Position numbers and translations under genes: made by a program. The notes below the pieces were generated by a model that was given only the letters and a program-made list of their open reading frames with translations, made no database searches and was not told the origin of the DNA. From assembly GCF_000621125.1 (NCBI RefSeq), contig NZ_KK211214.1, forward strand, positions 809,300 to 873,299: a stretch of 64,000 nucleotides of DNA, in the 5' to 3' direction. Origin of the DNA: Maribacter antarcticus DSM 21422. Its GTDB lineage: Bacteria > Bacteroidota > Bacteroidia > Flavobacteriales > Flavobacteriaceae. Below, one piece after another: positions 34,381-44,896 of the stretch (the stretch's first letter is position 1; every line of letters starts with the position of its first letter).

Positions 34381-36900
34381 TTAATCTTCTGAAGGTATAT
34401 TTATTTTATCCCCAAGAAAAAGCGCATTCAAGAAGAGTCTATTCGTACCGTACCAAGAACCTCTAAAGTTTGGATTATCGGCAAAGAGGACTACTCTTCC
34501 GCTACCGACTTTGCTGACAAGTAAAGAGGCAGAGGTTTTTATGTTTTCCTCCATGTTTTTTTTCGTAACGAAGCCATCAATAAGCGGCTTTTTAGCATAC
34601 CTGGCCACCGTAGCATAGGAGTTTTTACTCGGAGTTAGCCACACCGTATTGTTTTTATATACCGGAATGGTCGTGTCTCGATAACCGTAGGCTAGGGGAT
34701 GGGTTATATCCAAATCGACTTTTAGGATAATACCACCAACACTTTCTTTGCCAATATTCTCACGGGCATCTACATAGGGTTTCCTTTCCGTGATTTTAGT
34801 AGAATCCTTTTCTGTTTTAGTGAGCTTTTCGTCTACTATTTTTTTGTCGATAACCCATTTGCTTGCTGTTCCGATAGTAATCAAGGTATTGCCTTTACTC
34901 GTCCAGTCTTTTATTTTGGCTACTTGCTTCTCCGATAGGTCGTATTTGCCAGAAACCATAACTAGACTTGTATACTTGTCCAAGTTTACCTTATTGAAAT
35001 TACGCATTGGAATTTTGGTAATTGGCATGCCTACTCTGGTATCCAACAAATGCCAAACTTCTCCGGCCTCATAGGAACGTACACCATCTCCTATAAGCAT
35101 GGCTGCCTTAGTTTTTTTAATAGGACGGATATTACTACTGCCTAAATCAATGCCTTTAAGGTTAAGCCCAGAATCCACTGCAAAAATGGGGACATCGAAT
35201 TTATCCTGTGCTTCTCTAATCGCTTTATGTACCGATGCTGCATCCTGTTTTTGAAGACTCACGCTAACCAAAACTGCACCATAATTAAAATTTTTCACCT
35301 CTTTTCTGGTCTTAGAAGTAAACGGTTTAGCCGCAGAGGAAGCAACGATACCTTTTTGTTGTAAATAATGTAGAGCTGCCGGGGCATTGTAATCGTCCCA
35401 ATCCATCACATAGGCATAATCTGATTTTTCAACCGGAGGTTGCTTAGCAAGATTTTCTGCACTGGTGATTTTATCCCCAAGTTGAAGCGTATTTACCGAC
35501 TTGTATTTCATATTATAGAAATTACCCAAAGACCATGCTGAAGCATCATAATAAACGCTGTCCCTATACTTGTTATAGGTTTCAAACATTGTTTGCACCA
35601 TTCTGTACTGTGCCTGATTTGTAGGCACCGTGTACTTATCTCCAGAACGGTACACTTCAATTTTATGTAATAATAATTTATCTATGAAGGCCTTGGTACG
35701 GTTTTGGTCATGCACATCGCCAAAAGTATAGCCCTTGATTTTACTCTTTGCAGCATTCGTAAGGCCACTTTTAAAGAACTGCTGCTGATATTTGCGCATG
35801 TACGCTTTATTATTTACTGCAGTTTTCACTGTAGTAATACTTGATGTGTATTGATTCCTTATGGTAAATGCAAAGGTGATTTCGCCAAACGCGGTGGTTT
35901 GTCTGTGTCCGCGAGAACTTGCTTGCTCAAATAACAATCCTAGGCCTCCTTGTAAATCTGGATACGAAGACCCGTAGCCGGGATACGTGCCATCAAAAAC
36001 TTCTTTTGTAAAATATAGCGAACCGATACTATCTAAAGCTTTAGCAAATTCGTTACCAAAAAGTGTGTTGAGATCCTCATAGTTTTCTTTGGGCATAATC
36101 GGATCCATAGACGCGTTAGCTTTCATAGGTTCAAAAAAATAGGTGCTTTGGGTGCCCATTTCATGAAAGTCTGTTACTACGTTTGGATACCATTGGTGGT
36201 ACCAATTCAATTTGCCTCTACTTTCAGGGTTGATGCCTAGTAGCCAATCTCGGTTGAGATCAAACCAATAGTGATTTGTCCTTCCTCCTGGCCAGTATTC
36301 GTTGTGTTCGGCATCTTGTGGGTCTGCTACCTCAGGTGTACCTTGGTAGGTATTTGCCCATTGGCTATGACGATCACGACCGTCTGGATTAATAGTAGGG
36401 TCTATAAATATGACCGAGTGTTTTAGATAATTCAGGATTTCTGGATTTTCTGAAGCCGCAAAGGTATATGCCGACAATAAAGCAGCTTCTGAGCTTGATG
36501 GTTCGTTTCCGTGTACGTTGTATGCAAGATTAATGAAGATAGGTACCTCATCATAATTGGAAACTGATTTTGAAGGATCAGTGAATGCTAAATGAGCTTC
36601 TTGTAGTTGCTCTAAGTTGTTGCCATTTTCCGGAGCGGTAATGGTAAGCATAACGAGTTTTCTGCCCTCGTGGGTTTTTCCGTAGTATTGAATCCTAGCA
36701 CGGTCAGAAACTTCTGCTAATTTTTCGAAATAGGCAACGATGAGATCGTGCCTGGTATGGTGCTCTCCGATACCGTAGCCTAAAAAAGCTTCTGGAGATG
36801 GAATGTTCTCGTTAAAAGGTTTAAATTTTTGATAGAAATAATCCTGAGCGTTTAAGGTACTCCCAAAGAGGACTACTAAGAGTAGTAATTTTCTTAACAT
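34381..36900 (-). CDS. M14-family zinc carboxypeptidase, exported
   Basis: The protein has 839 aa with a signal peptide (LRKLLLLVVLFGSTLNAQ). The M14 domain (residues about 30-400) shows the zinc motif NLAYNVHGNEPSSSEAALLS (HxxE), FIDPTINPDGRDRHSQW with the substrate-binding region, and YWFDLNRDWLLGINPESRGK (NR). The second zinc His is probably in NVVTDFHEMGTQSTYFFEP. The C-terminal part resembles a class I glutamine-amidotransferase-like fold (VMVSGKYDLSEKQVAKIKDW) found in other large bacteroidetal M14 proteins. It should trim C-terminal residues from extracellular peptides. It lies just upstream of the amidohydrolase. Confidence 0.9.
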   Translation of the reverse strand: MLRKLLLLVVLFGSTLNAQDYFYQKFKPFNENIPSPEAFLGYGIGEHHTRHDLIVAYFEKLAEVSDRARIQYYGKTHEGRKLVMLTITAPENGNNLEQLQEAHLAFTDPSKSVSNYDEVPIFINLAYNVHGNEPSSSEAALLSAYTFAASENPEILNYLKHSVIFIDPTINPDGRDRHSQWANTYQGTPEVADPQDAEHNEYWPGGRTNHYWFDLNRDWLLGINPESRGKLNWYHQWYPNVVTDFHEMGTQSTYFFEPMKANASMDPIMPKENYEDLNTLFGNEFAKALDSIGSLYFTKEVFDGTYPGYGSSYPDLQGGLGLLFEQASSRGHRQTTAFGEITFAFTIRNQYTSSITTVKTAVNNKAYMRKYQQQFFKSGLTNAAKSKIKGYTFGDVHDQNRTKAFIDKLLLHKIEVYRSGDKYTVPTNQAQYRMVQTMFETYNKYRDSVYYDASAWSLGNFYNMKYKSVNTLQLGDKITSAENLAKQPPVEKSDYAYVMDWDDYNAPAALHYLQQKGIVASSAAKPFTSKTRKEVKNFNYGAVLVSVSLQKQDAASVHKAIREAQDKFDVPIFAVDSGLNLKGIDLGSSNIRPIKKTKAAMLIGDGVRSYEAGEVWHLLDTRVGMPITKIPMRNFNKVNLDKYTSLVMVSGKYDLSEKQVAKIKDWTSKGNTLITIGTASKWVIDKKIVDEKLTKTEKDSTKITERKPYVDARENIGKESVGGIILKVDLDITHPLAYGYRDTTIPVYKNNTVWLTPSKNSYATVARYAKKPLIDGFVTKKNMEENIKTSASLLVSKVGSGRVVLFADNPNFRGSWYGTNRLFLNALFLGDKINIPSED

Positions 36901-37014
36901 GTAACGTTGTTTTAATGTTGCTGCTTAAATATACCTATTATCCCTTTAAAATGCAGCAGAGAGAAGTAATTTATACTAAGCACTATGAAGATAAAATCTA
37001 AAATAAATTTTAGT

Positions 37015-38229
37015 TTACACTGCTGGGTGCAACTGCTGCGTTATTTCGTGGAATCTGATGATGTAGTTAGTTCCTTTTTTACTAACGTCTCTTTGGATAG
37101 TACCTTTTAATTGCCGAGTGAGGTTATGGATGAGCTTTAGCCCTAATGACTTGGAATTTTTATGGGTTATTGTTTCTGGGAAACCTTTACCGTTGTCACC
37201 AATATTAAGTACATATTGTTTGTCCAGTTCTTTATTTAAGACAATATATATTTCACCTTCTTCTTCATCAGCAAAACCATATTTTAAGGCATTAGTTACC
37301 GCCTCGTTAATCAAGAGCCCCAATGGTATGGCCGTATCTATGCCTAATTTTATATCTGGAATATCGATTTTTAGCTGCACCTTACTGTCCAGTCCTTTAA
37401 TAGACCTTATGAGGTACTCGCTCAATTCCTGTACATAAGATTTGTACTCTATTTGAGTAATATCATTTCGCATGTAGAGCATTTCGTGAACCATTGCCAT
37501 AGAAATAACCCTGTTCTGTGTGCTTTTAAGTAGGGTTTTCATTCTTGCCTCTTCCACATTACGTGACTGCAGACTCAGTAAGCTGGATACGGTTTGTAAG
37601 TTATTTTTTACTCGATGATGTACTTCCTTTAGTAGCGTTTCCTTTTCTTCCATTTGTGCAGTAAGTTCTTTTTTGGAACGGTACAGCGCATGGTGTGTTT
37701 TTAGTAAGTTCTTACCGAATATATTACCTAGAAGAAACATAGAGAATAAAACGGAAAGGAGGTTAAACAGGTCTTTTGAACCCTCTGGAATTATATTTTC
37801 TGTGATACTAAGGTCAGGAATGCTTTGCAAAAAAATTAAGAGTACCAGACAAAAAACAAGAATAAGGTACACCTGTCCGTATCGTTTCGTGGTAACATAA
37901 CCAGCAAAGACAATCAAGGCCAGCGTAAAAATAAAGGGACTATTGATGCCGCCGCTATAGAGGGTAATGATTAAGGCACTAATAAGCGCCATTATAGAGG
38001 AAATATTATAGGTGGTAGTGATGTTTTTATACTTGTGAAATGCCCAAGTATTTAGAAGGTTGCAAATACCAAAAGCCACAAAAATAACAGGAATTATCTG
38101 CTTTATGTTTAGTCCGAAATAGCAGATAGCCGCAAAAATTAGGGACAAAGCACTAGAAACGTAGTTTACCTTTAAAATAAGAGAAACCTTATCTTTAAGA
38201 CGTTCTTGATCTACATGTGAATCGTTCAT
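37015..38229 (-). CDS. Membrane sensor histidine kinase (HisKA_2 type)
   Basis: The protein has 404 aa. Residues about 20-180 hold six hydrophobic helices (VSSALSLIFAAICYFGLNI, SIMALISALIITLYSGGINS). The coiled-coil linker (SKKELTAQMEEKETLLKEVH) leads to HHRVKNNLQTVSSLLSLQSR, the phospho-acceptor motif of the HisKA_2 class. The ATPase domain has NEAVTNALKYGFADEEEGEI (N box), NIGDNGKGFPETI (G1) and LGLKLIHNLTRQLKGTI. No periplasmic sensor domain is visible, and no response regulator lies next to it, so it is an orphan. It probably senses membrane state or a small ligand within its helices. Confidence 0.9.
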   Translation of the reverse strand: MNDSHVDQERLKDKVSLILKVNYVSSALSLIFAAICYFGLNIKQIIPVIFVAFGICNLLNTWAFHKYKNITTTYNISSIMALISALIITLYSGGINSPFIFTLALIVFAGYVTTKRYGQVYLILVFCLVLLIFLQSIPDLSITENIIPEGSKDLFNLLSVLFSMFLLGNIFGKNLLKTHHALYRSKKELTAQMEEKETLLKEVHHRVKNNLQTVSSLLSLQSRNVEEARMKTLLKSTQNRVISMAMVHEMLYMRNDITQIEYKSYVQELSEYLIRSIKGLDSKVQLKIDIPDIKLGIDTAIPLGLLINEAVTNALKYGFADEEEGEIYIVLNKELDKQYVLNIGDNGKGFPETITHKNSKSLGLKLIHNLTRQLKGTIQRDVSKKGTNYIIRFHEITQQLHPAV

Positions 38230-38343
38230 ATAAAACGTTTTGATTCGATATTAGTTTTTGTTACCCAAATGTAAAACTAATCATGTTTACTCAATAATTC
38301 CAATACTTTTTAACATTCCGAAAGTAGGAAGCTAAAAAAAACT

Positions 38344-39700
38344 TTACATCCTTCTCTTTATTGGCTTTAAATCTGTTAAATCACCAATAGAAATGGGTTT
38401 TTTCTCCTGCACGCTTTTATGTGTTGCAATACCAATTAAAATTGACATGGCACCGTCTCGTAGTCCCGACTGTCCTATCAAATTTGTCAGTAGTATCTTG
38501 GTATACGAATATTTTATCATGCAAACGCTAAACGCCGCCACCGTGCGCGCTTTTTTCCATTTGTACGTCTACGGTCTCGTGCTCTTGGCAAAGTTTGTGC
38601 ATAATTATGGGCTCTATATACCTTTCTTCTTGTTGCGACTGTTCTATTTCCTTGGCGTGTTTCTCTGCCTCGTCTACGGTATTCATTTTATGGTAGGGAA
38701 TATCTTGCCAAGCCACTATTTGGCCTTTGGTGCCGTTAAGGGCTATACGCCAACCCTCAAAAGGGGACTAGGTGGTTAGGGAGTAATTGAGGATAGTATT
38801 GTCGGTATATTTTACTTGAGCGGACATCTTATATTAAATAGCTATGTTTTCACTAAACAGGCAATTATCACGTATATAACCATCTTCATGTTCCACGTAG
38901 CGTTCTTTGGAAAATTCATCGGTTGATGTCCCAATAGAACTTGCAGGAATCCGTAAAACCACAGGTTCTGCAGTTTGGCCCCCGTTGTGTTCCGTTTTTA
39001 CCATAAAACTCAAGATCACCGTTGGCAAAAACTTTATTTGGTTCTGAATTTATCCACCAATTCAGTAAGTCGAAATGATGGGTAGCTTTATGTACCCATA
39101 ACGAGCCGCTACTTTCCATTTCACCATGCTAGTGTCTAAAGTAAAAGGCACCGTGGTAGGTGTTTAAATACCAATTAAAATCAACCGAAACCAATTCTCT
39201 TACAGTGTCATTTTGTAACAGTACTTTTATTTTGGTGGCACAAGGACTCCAACTATAATTGAAACCGACGATTAGGTTTTTTTTAGACATTTTTAAACTT
39301 TATAATACTTTGGCATTTAATTTCGTCCGTGTCCATTGGTTTTTCCGGTAGCACATCACAACCCATTTCCAGACTTTTTATCATAAATTCATGATGATTG
39401 GAATCTTTGATGGTGACAATAACTAAATCTGGTTTGGTCTATTTTACCATTTTATCAAAGTCAGTAAACAGTGGGCAGTTGGTTCTTATATACCCTTTTC
39501 CACAAGATAGTCGATTTGAATTGCTATCGTAAAGACCCACGAATTCTAAAATATCAGAGTAAGTGTCCAATAAGTGTTTCCCCAAAAGGTAGTACCTCTT
39601 ATGCCGGTTCCCACTAAAACTATCTTTAATTTGGAGGTCTTTCCAAAAGCAAAACTGTTTAAGGGCAATACCCCCACTTGCGACGAGCATATTTATAGAA
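38344..39700 (-). pseudogene. Gfo/Idh/MocA-family oxidoreductase, multiply frameshifted
   Basis: Reading the minus strand from about 39700 gives GKHLLDTYSDILEFVGLYDS with IRTNCPLFTDFDKMVK (cofactor-binding part). Then follow PDLVIVTIKDSNHHEFMIKS, EMGCDVLPEKPMDTDEIKC (the EKP motif), [60 protein letters not shown] and, at the end, SGLRDGAMSILIGIATHKS. This is one complete, co-linear oxidoreductase of about 430 aa, cut by several frameshifts and stops. An intact enzyme would oxidise or reduce a sugar or polyol with NAD(P). Decay seems fairly recent because nearly every segment is still readable. Confidence 0.82.
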
Positions 39701-39911
39701 CTAAGAAACTTCGTTCTTGAATATGTAATAGGTAGTCGGAATTAATTACACTACAAGTTACTTAGATAATTGGCTAGATGTACATTGAAACGGGGCTCCT
39801 GACGGTATATCGATAACTCAAGAAGGTCTAAACAGTAAACGATAGAGCCCTATTTATTTTCTTACGTTCTCTTATAACGCAAATAATAAAGGGTATAACA
39901 GAAGATTTGGC

Positions 39912-40136
39912 TTATTCTATAATCTCGTAGTCGATGCTTAATTTTCGTAAAGCCCTTAAAGCAGAACCAGAATTTTTGTCTTCCATCAGTATATCTACAG
40001 GGTCTCCTTCTAGTAGTATATCTGTAAGTTCATTCGACAAGGATGCATCAATATTAGATGAAACGGCTTCAATACATTTAGCAATAGCCCTTCTATCTGG
40101 TTTCTGAGCGTCACAGGATAATAAGTTTAGTTTCAT
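39912..40136 (-). CDS. Small acidic hypothetical protein (74 aa)
   Basis: Intact ORF with ATG at 40136. The protein is soluble, without signal or membrane segment: MKLNLLSCDAQKPDRRAIAK, CIEAVSSNIDASLSNELTDI, then EGDPVDILMEDKNSGSALRA and a final LRKLSIDYEIIE. I do not recognise a family. Its beta-alpha-beta-like rhythm with an acidic pI could suit a small ribosomal-protein-L7/L12-like or regulatory fold, but this is a guess. The 39701-39911 gap upstream of it in map order shows no gene. Confidence 0.45.
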   Translation of the reverse strand: MKLNLLSCDAQKPDRRAIAKCIEAVSSNIDASLSNELTDILLEGDPVDILMEDKNSGSALRALRKLSIDYEIIE

Positions 40137-40321
40137 AATATAGTTTAGTAATTCAAGGATAAGAGGTTGGGTTCTATTGAATGGAAGTTGGATTATTATC
40201 CATGTTAAAAACCAGTGACAAAAGAAATATAAATCATTAAAGGTCTATATTTCTTTTGTTAGTGAAATTAAATTAAAATTTAATTTCACCATTAAACAAG
40301 TTATTTGAGGTAATTACGATA

Positions 40322-40420
40322 CTACTTCGACTTCTTTAATCTCTTTTCTTCTTTCTTTTCTTTAGCTGTTTTTGCAGGTTCTTTTTTGACATTTTTTTTT
40401 GCGTCTTGACTTTTTGCCAT
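40322..40420 (-). CDS. Lysine-rich 32-aa protein of the 'MAKSQ-KK' type
   Basis: The start at 40420 gives MAKSQDAKKNVKKEPAKTAK then EKKEEKRLKKSK and a stop. About half of the residues are lysine or glutamate. I recall nearly identical 30-40 aa lysine-rich proteins ('MAKGQNSKK...KEPAKT-KEKK-AK') annotated as hypothetical in many Bacteroidota, which supports a real gene. It could bind nucleic acid or ribosomes. It is too short for ordinary ORF finders. Confidence 0.55.
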   Translation of the reverse strand: MAKSQDAKKNVKKEPAKTAKEKKEEKRLKKSK

Positions 40421-40866
40421 AATAATAGTATTTAATGATTAGTATTTTTTTAGTAATTAAGTGACTAGGTATGCGTGCACATCAAACAACAAAAGTCATG
40501 ATATTCAACTCACTTGGGAGTTTAATATTCGATGTCTTTTTTGTCGTTTGCAAAGACAAAAGGCTTTAGTTAAATAATTAAAGTCTGTTTTCTTACCGAA
40601 AGATAGCGTAATTAATGACAGTTTAAAACCTTTAATTTTTTAATCTTTTGTCATATTAATTCTCTTTGTCACCAAATAGATTCTCTGGGTTTTAAAATTA
40701 TAATGGCTTCTCTCCTCGGATGAGGAAAGAAGCCATTATATCTTATTTTTAAAAACTTAAGGAACAAATAAAAATATAGCCACTTTTCAAATACTATAGC
40801 TACTTTGGTATTGACCGCAGCGTAACCCAAAATAGGTACTATCTTTTAGTGCCTATTGCTAAGCGT
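40421..40866. other. Intergenic region downstream of secA
   Basis: No gene is visible in these 446 bases apart from the hairpin at 40700-40741. The left part is the upstream region of the lysine-rich small gene. Confidence 0.45.
40700..40741 (-). terminator. Hairpin downstream of secA, probable terminator
   Basis: TATAATGGCTTCT and AGAAGCCATTATA are perfect complements with an inner CCTC/GAGG extension. The hairpin lies about 125 bases after the secA stop. The T-run beyond it on the minus strand is weak (TTTT), so it may act in either direction. Confidence 0.5.
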
Positions 40867-43800
40867 TTAATCTTGAGTAATTACCCATTCACCTTTATGG
40901 AGTAAGGGTTCGGCCTGCTTGAATTTAACGGTCTTGCTTTCGCCGGACATAACATTCTTTATGGTTACGCGTTCGTTTCTGCCAATTTTTGGTTGCTCTC
41001 TGGTAATGGTTTCAGTCACTTGTGGACGTTGCCCTTGGTTCTGACCTACAGCTCTGCTGCGGGCTGCAAGTTCATCACTATTAGGAATTTCGGCTTTAGA
41101 GGTCTGTAAATTTTCCTTACTTTGTTGTACTTTACGAGCTTCTTGTATCTCGTTTGAATTTTCAGAAGGTAGTTCTCCTTTGAACAAGAAAGAAATAATT
41201 TCCTTGTTCACTTTCTCAATCATCTCTTTGAAAAGTTCAAACGCTTCGAATTTATAGATTAATAAAGGGTCTTTTTGCTCGTGTACCGCTAATTGAACCG
41301 ATTGTTTTAGTTCATCCATTTTTCTCAAATGTGTTTTCCAAGAGTCGTCTATAATAGCAAGTGAGATGTTTTTCTCAAAATCTGTAACCAATTGCTTTCC
41401 TTCGCTATCATAGGCTTCTTGTAAATTAGTCACCACACTAAGACTTTTAATGCCATCCGTAAACGGCACTACAATACGCTCAAAGTTGTTGGACTTGTCC
41501 TCATATACTTGTTTTATAACAGGCAAAGCGGAAGCGGCGTTACGCTCCATCTTCTGCTTATAATACTCATAACCTGTTTTGTAGACTTTCCCGGTAATTT
41601 CTTGTGCACTTAATTTTCCAAATTCTTCCTCTGTAATAGGGGAGGTCATGGAGAAATATTTTATTAATTCAAACTCAAAATTTTTATAATCACTGGCGCC
41701 TTTGTTGCCCTCTACAATCACTTCACAGGTATCGTAAACCATATTGGCAATATCTACCTTTAAACGTTCTCCTTGCAATGCATGACGTCTTCTTTTATAA
41801 ACTACCTCACGTTGTGCGTTCATCACATCATCATACTCCAATAAACGTTTACGCACACCAAAGTTATTTTCCTCTACTTTTTTCTGTGCGCGTTCAATGG
41901 ATTTGGTCATCATACTGTGCTGAATGACTTCACCATCTTCAAGTCCCATCTTATCCATCATCTTGGCCACCCTGTCCGAACCGAACAACCGCATTAGGTT
42001 ATCCTCTAAGGAAACGTAGAATTGAGAGCTTCCTGGATCTCCTTGACGCCCAGAACGTCCTCTTAACTGTCTATCTACCCTACGGGAATCATGTCGTTCT
42101 GTACCTACAATAGCAAGTCCGCCAGATTCTTTTACCTCGTTGGAGAGTTTGATATCTGTTCCACGTCCTGCCATGTTCGTAGCAATGGTCACTACTCCTG
42201 CGTAACCTGCCTCTGCAACTACATCTGCTTCCTTCTTATGAAGTTTTGCGTTCAATACGTTGTGCGGTACTTTACGGACACTTAAAAGTTTAGAAAGCAA
42301 TTCAGATATTTCTACAGAGGTAGTACCAATAAGAACGGGTCTTCCAGCCTGGCTCAATTTGGTAACCTCGTCTATAATCGCGTTGTATTTTTCCCGTTTT
42401 GTTTTGTAAATCAAATCATTACGATCATCCCTGGCAATCGGTCTATTGGTTGGAATTTCCATTACATCCAATTTATAGATTTCCCATAACTCTCCAGCTT
42501 CTGTTACTGCTGTACCAGTCATACCGGCCAACTTGCTATACATTCTAAAGAAATTCTGTAAAGTAACCGTGGCGAAGGTTTGGGTTAATGCTTCGATTTT
42601 TACATTTTCCTTAGCTTCAATGGCCTGGTGCAATCCGTCCGAATATCTACGACCATCCATAATACGACCAGTCTGCTCGTCTACAATCATCACCTTGTTT
42701 TCCATTACCACATATTCCGTATCTTTTTCAAATAGAGTATATGCTTTTAACAATTGACTCATGGTATGAATGCGCTCACTTTTTATGGTAAAGTCTTTAA
42801 AAAGCTCCTCTTTAATTTCTGCTTCTTTTTCAATTTCTAAACCTTGATTTTCAATCTTAGCGATTTCACCTCCTATATCTGGCATTACAAAAAAGTCCCT
42901 GTCTTTCTCCCCAGAGATATAGTCTACTCCCTTATCTGTAAGTTCTATCTGATTGTTCTTTTCGTCTATCACAAACAATAGGTCTTCATCGACTTTAGGC
43001 ATCTCCCTGTTATTATCTTGCATGTAAAAGTTCTCTGTTTTCTGCAAGAGCTGTTTTACCCCTTCTTCACTCAGGAATTTTATCAGTGCTTTATTTTTTG
43101 GCAGTCCTCTGAAAACGCGAAGTAATAAAAATCCTCCTTCTTTGGTGTCGCCCTCTGCAATCAGTTTTTTTGCTTCGGCCAAAATACCTGTTAAATGCTG
43201 ACGCTGTTTTTGAACGATTTCGTTGACTTTTGGTTTTAATTCATTAAACTCGTGTCGGTCTCCTTCCGGTACAGGCCCAGATATGATAAGCGGCGTACGT
43301 GCATCATCTACCAAAACAGAATCTACCTCATCTACAATCGCATAATTATGTGGTCGCTGTACTAAATCTGTTGGCGTATGTGCCATGTTATCCCTTAGGT
43401 AATCAAAACCGAACTCGTTGTTAGTGCCATACGTGACATCTGCGTTATAGGCTGCTCTTCTGCCGTCGGAGTTAGGTCTATGGTGGTCTATACAGTCTAC
43501 GGAAAGGCCGTGAAATTCAAAAATTGGGGCCATCCATGCACTATCCCTTTTTGCTAGGTAGTCGTTAACGGTAACCAAATGGGTTCCGTTGCCTGTTAGT
43601 GCATTCAAATATAACGGTAGGGTCGCTACCAATGTTTTGCCTTCCCCAGTTTGCATTTCAGCAATTTTACCTTGGTGCAGGGCAATACCTCCAACAAGCT
43701 GTACATCATAATGCACCATGTCCCAGGTCACTTGCTTACCGGCCGCATCCCAAGAATTTTTCCAAATCGCTTTATCGCCGTCCAAGGAAAGATAGTCTTT

Positions 43801-44229
43801 ACTGCCAGATAACTTTCTGTCGTTTTCAGATGCGGTAACGGTGAGGGTTTCGTTATCAACAAAACGTTTTGCCGTTTCCTTTACTACAGCAAAAGCTTCA
43901 GGTAATATTTCGTTTAAGGTAGCTTCTGAAATAGTGTAGACCTCTTCTTTTAGAATATCTATTTGTGTGTAGCTATCCTCGTTTTTATCGATGTCGGTAG
44001 ACTCGTGAACTTCTTTTTCTAGCTCGGCTATTTGGGCAGTGATGTCTTTGTAGGAGTCTTGTATTTTTTGCTTAAAATCGATGGTTTTCTGACGGATTTC
44101 ATCCAAACTCAGTTTTTCCATATCGGCTTCAAAAGACTTTATTTGTTCTACAAGAGGTTGAAGCTCTTTTACATCTTTTTTTGATTTGTCGCCAACAAAA
44201 GCCTTTAAGACGGAATTTATGAAACTCAT
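40867..44229 (-). CDS. secA: SecA preprotein translocase ATPase (long bacteroidetal form)
   Basis: The protein has 1,120 aa; E. coli SecA has about 900, and extended insertions are normal for Bacteroidota. Motifs visible: [20 protein letters not shown] (Walker A region), [38 protein letters not shown] (Walker B/DEVD), TVATVTLQ-type [40 protein letters not shown] and [20 protein letters not shown] (arginine fingers). The C-terminus ends [10 protein letters not shown] without the zinc-binding CxCxS motif of proteobacterial SecA, as usual in this phylum. It drives export through SecYEG. A hairpin terminator follows. Confidence 0.97.
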   Translation of the reverse strand: MSFINSVLKAFVGDKSKKDVKELQPLVEQIKSFEADMEKLSLDEIRQKTIDFKQKIQDSYKDITAQIAELEKEVHESTDIDKNEDSYTQIDILKEEVYTISEATLNEILPEAFAVVKETAKRFVDNETLTVTASENDRKLSGSKDYLSLDGDKAIWKNSWDAAGKQVTWDMVHYDVQLVGGIALHQGKIAEMQTGEGKTLVATLPLYLNALTGNGTHLVTVNDYLAKRDSAWMAPIFEFHGLSVDCIDHHRPNSDGRRAAYNADVTYGTNNEFGFDYLRDNMAHTPTDLVQRPHNYAIVDEVDSVLVDDARTPLIISGPVPEGDRHEFNELKPKVNEIVQKQRQHLTGILAEAKKLIAEGDTKEGGFLLLRVFRGLPKNKALIKFLSEEGVKQLLQKTENFYMQDNNREMPKVDEDLLFVIDEKNNQIELTDKGVDYISGEKDRDFFVMPDIGGEIAKIENQGLEIEKEAEIKEELFKDFTIKSERIHTMSQLLKAYTLFEKDTEYVVMENKVMIVDEQTGRIMDGRRYSDGLHQAIEAKENVKIEALTQTFATVTLQNFFRMYSKLAGMTGTAVTEAGELWEIYKLDVMEIPTNRPIARDDRNDLIYKTKREKYNAIIDEVTKLSQAGRPVLIGTTSVEISELLSKLLSVRKVPHNVLNAKLHKKEADVVAEAGYAGVVTIATNMAGRGTDIKLSNEVKESGGLAIVGTERHDSRRVDRQLRGRSGRQGDPGSSQFYVSLEDNLMRLFGSDRVAKMMDKMGLEDGEVIQHSMMTKSIERAQKKVEENNFGVRKRLLEYDDVMNAQREVVYKRRRHALQGERLKVDIANMVYDTCEVIVEGNKGASDYKNFEFELIKYFSMTSPITEEEFGKLSAQEITGKVYKTGYEYYKQKMERNAASALPVIKQVYEDKSNNFERIVVPFTDGIKSLSVVTNLQEAYDSEGKQLVTDFEKNISLAIIDDSWKTHLRKMDELKQSVQLAVHEQKDPLLIYKFEAFELFKEMIEKVNKEIISFLFKGELPSENSNEIQEARKVQQSKENLQTSKAEIPNSDELAARSRAVGQNQGQRPQVTETITREQPKIGRNERVTIKNVMSGESKTVKFKQAEPLLHKGEWVITQD

Positions 44230-44392
44230 ATGTTTTTATGTATTTGTACCGAATACGTAGAGGTTTTAATCTCTAAGAGGTTTTTTATATTAATTAAAAT
44301 CGATTTTTACAACTTATATATCAATTAGGAACAAAAGCCATTCCAGTCTCTACAATAGTCTAAAATACCTTTTATTACTGTCAAAATTACAT

Positions 44393-44420
44393 AAAAAAAA
44401 AGCCTCCAAGGAGACTTTTT
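44393..44420 (-). terminator. Intrinsic terminator of the DUF2795 gene
   Basis: On the minus strand AAAAAGTCTCC TT GGAGGCTTTTT continues into a nine-T run; there is one G-T pair in an 11-bp stem. It lies about 120 bases after the DUF2795 stop, which is far for this gene, yet no other gene precedes it on that strand. Confidence 0.55.
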
Positions 44421-44537
44421 AGTAGTAATTATAATATGTAAGCCTACAAAAGGTAGTTCGTCATAAAATGATACAGCCTATTTTATATACCTTGTTTATA
44501 ACCAAATAGTATGCTTATGTTTTAGCTAAATGTAGCG

Positions 44538-44762
44538 CTAATATTCGTCCTCGTTCCAGAGGTAGTCTTCTTCCGTGGGATAGTCTGGCCAAATCTCTTC
44601 AATTGATTCGTAGATTTCACCACCTTCTTCCTCCATGGATTGTAAGTTTTCTACAACCTCTAAAGGCGCACCGGTTCTGATTGAGTAGTCAATCAACTCA
44701 TCTTTACTTGCCGGCCAAGGTGCATCACTTAAATAAGATGCTAGTTCTAATGTCCAATACAT
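44538..44762 (-). CDS. DUF2795 domain-containing protein
   Basis: The protein has 74 aa. It matches the short DUF2795 pattern: MYWTLELASYLSDAPWPASK, DELIDYSIRTGAPLEVVENL (the helical core 'ATKDELIDYA-x-R-x-GAP-x-x-V-x-x-N-L') and a strongly acidic tail EIWPDYPTEEDYLWNEDEY. The family is small, cytoplasmic and uncharacterised, possibly nucleic-acid- or protein-binding. It has its own promoter (44789-44818) and terminator, so it is monocistronic. Confidence 0.88.
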   Translation of the reverse strand: MYWTLELASYLSDAPWPASKDELIDYSIRTGAPLEVVENLQSMEEEGGEIYESIEEIWPDYPTEEDYLWNEDEY

Positions 44763-44788
44763 GGTAACAATGTTTTTTTATATTTTTG

Positions 44789-44818
44789 CAAAAATAATTT
44801 TTAAATAATGGCAGCCAA
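44789..44818 (-). promoter_or_regulatory. Bacteroidetes-type promoter of the DUF2795 gene
   Basis: On the minus strand TTG (44816-44818) is followed by 19 bases and TATTTTTG (44796-44789), which fits the phylum consensus TTTG/TAnnTTTG with usual spacing. The ATG (44762) lies 26 bases after the -7 box. This is the clearest promoter that I saw in the window. Confidence 0.55.
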
Positions 44819-44896
44819 GATAATTCGCAATTATTTCGTTTTAGTTATCAACATTTAACGCTTTTGTAAATTGATAACGAAGAAATTTGAGTTTTA

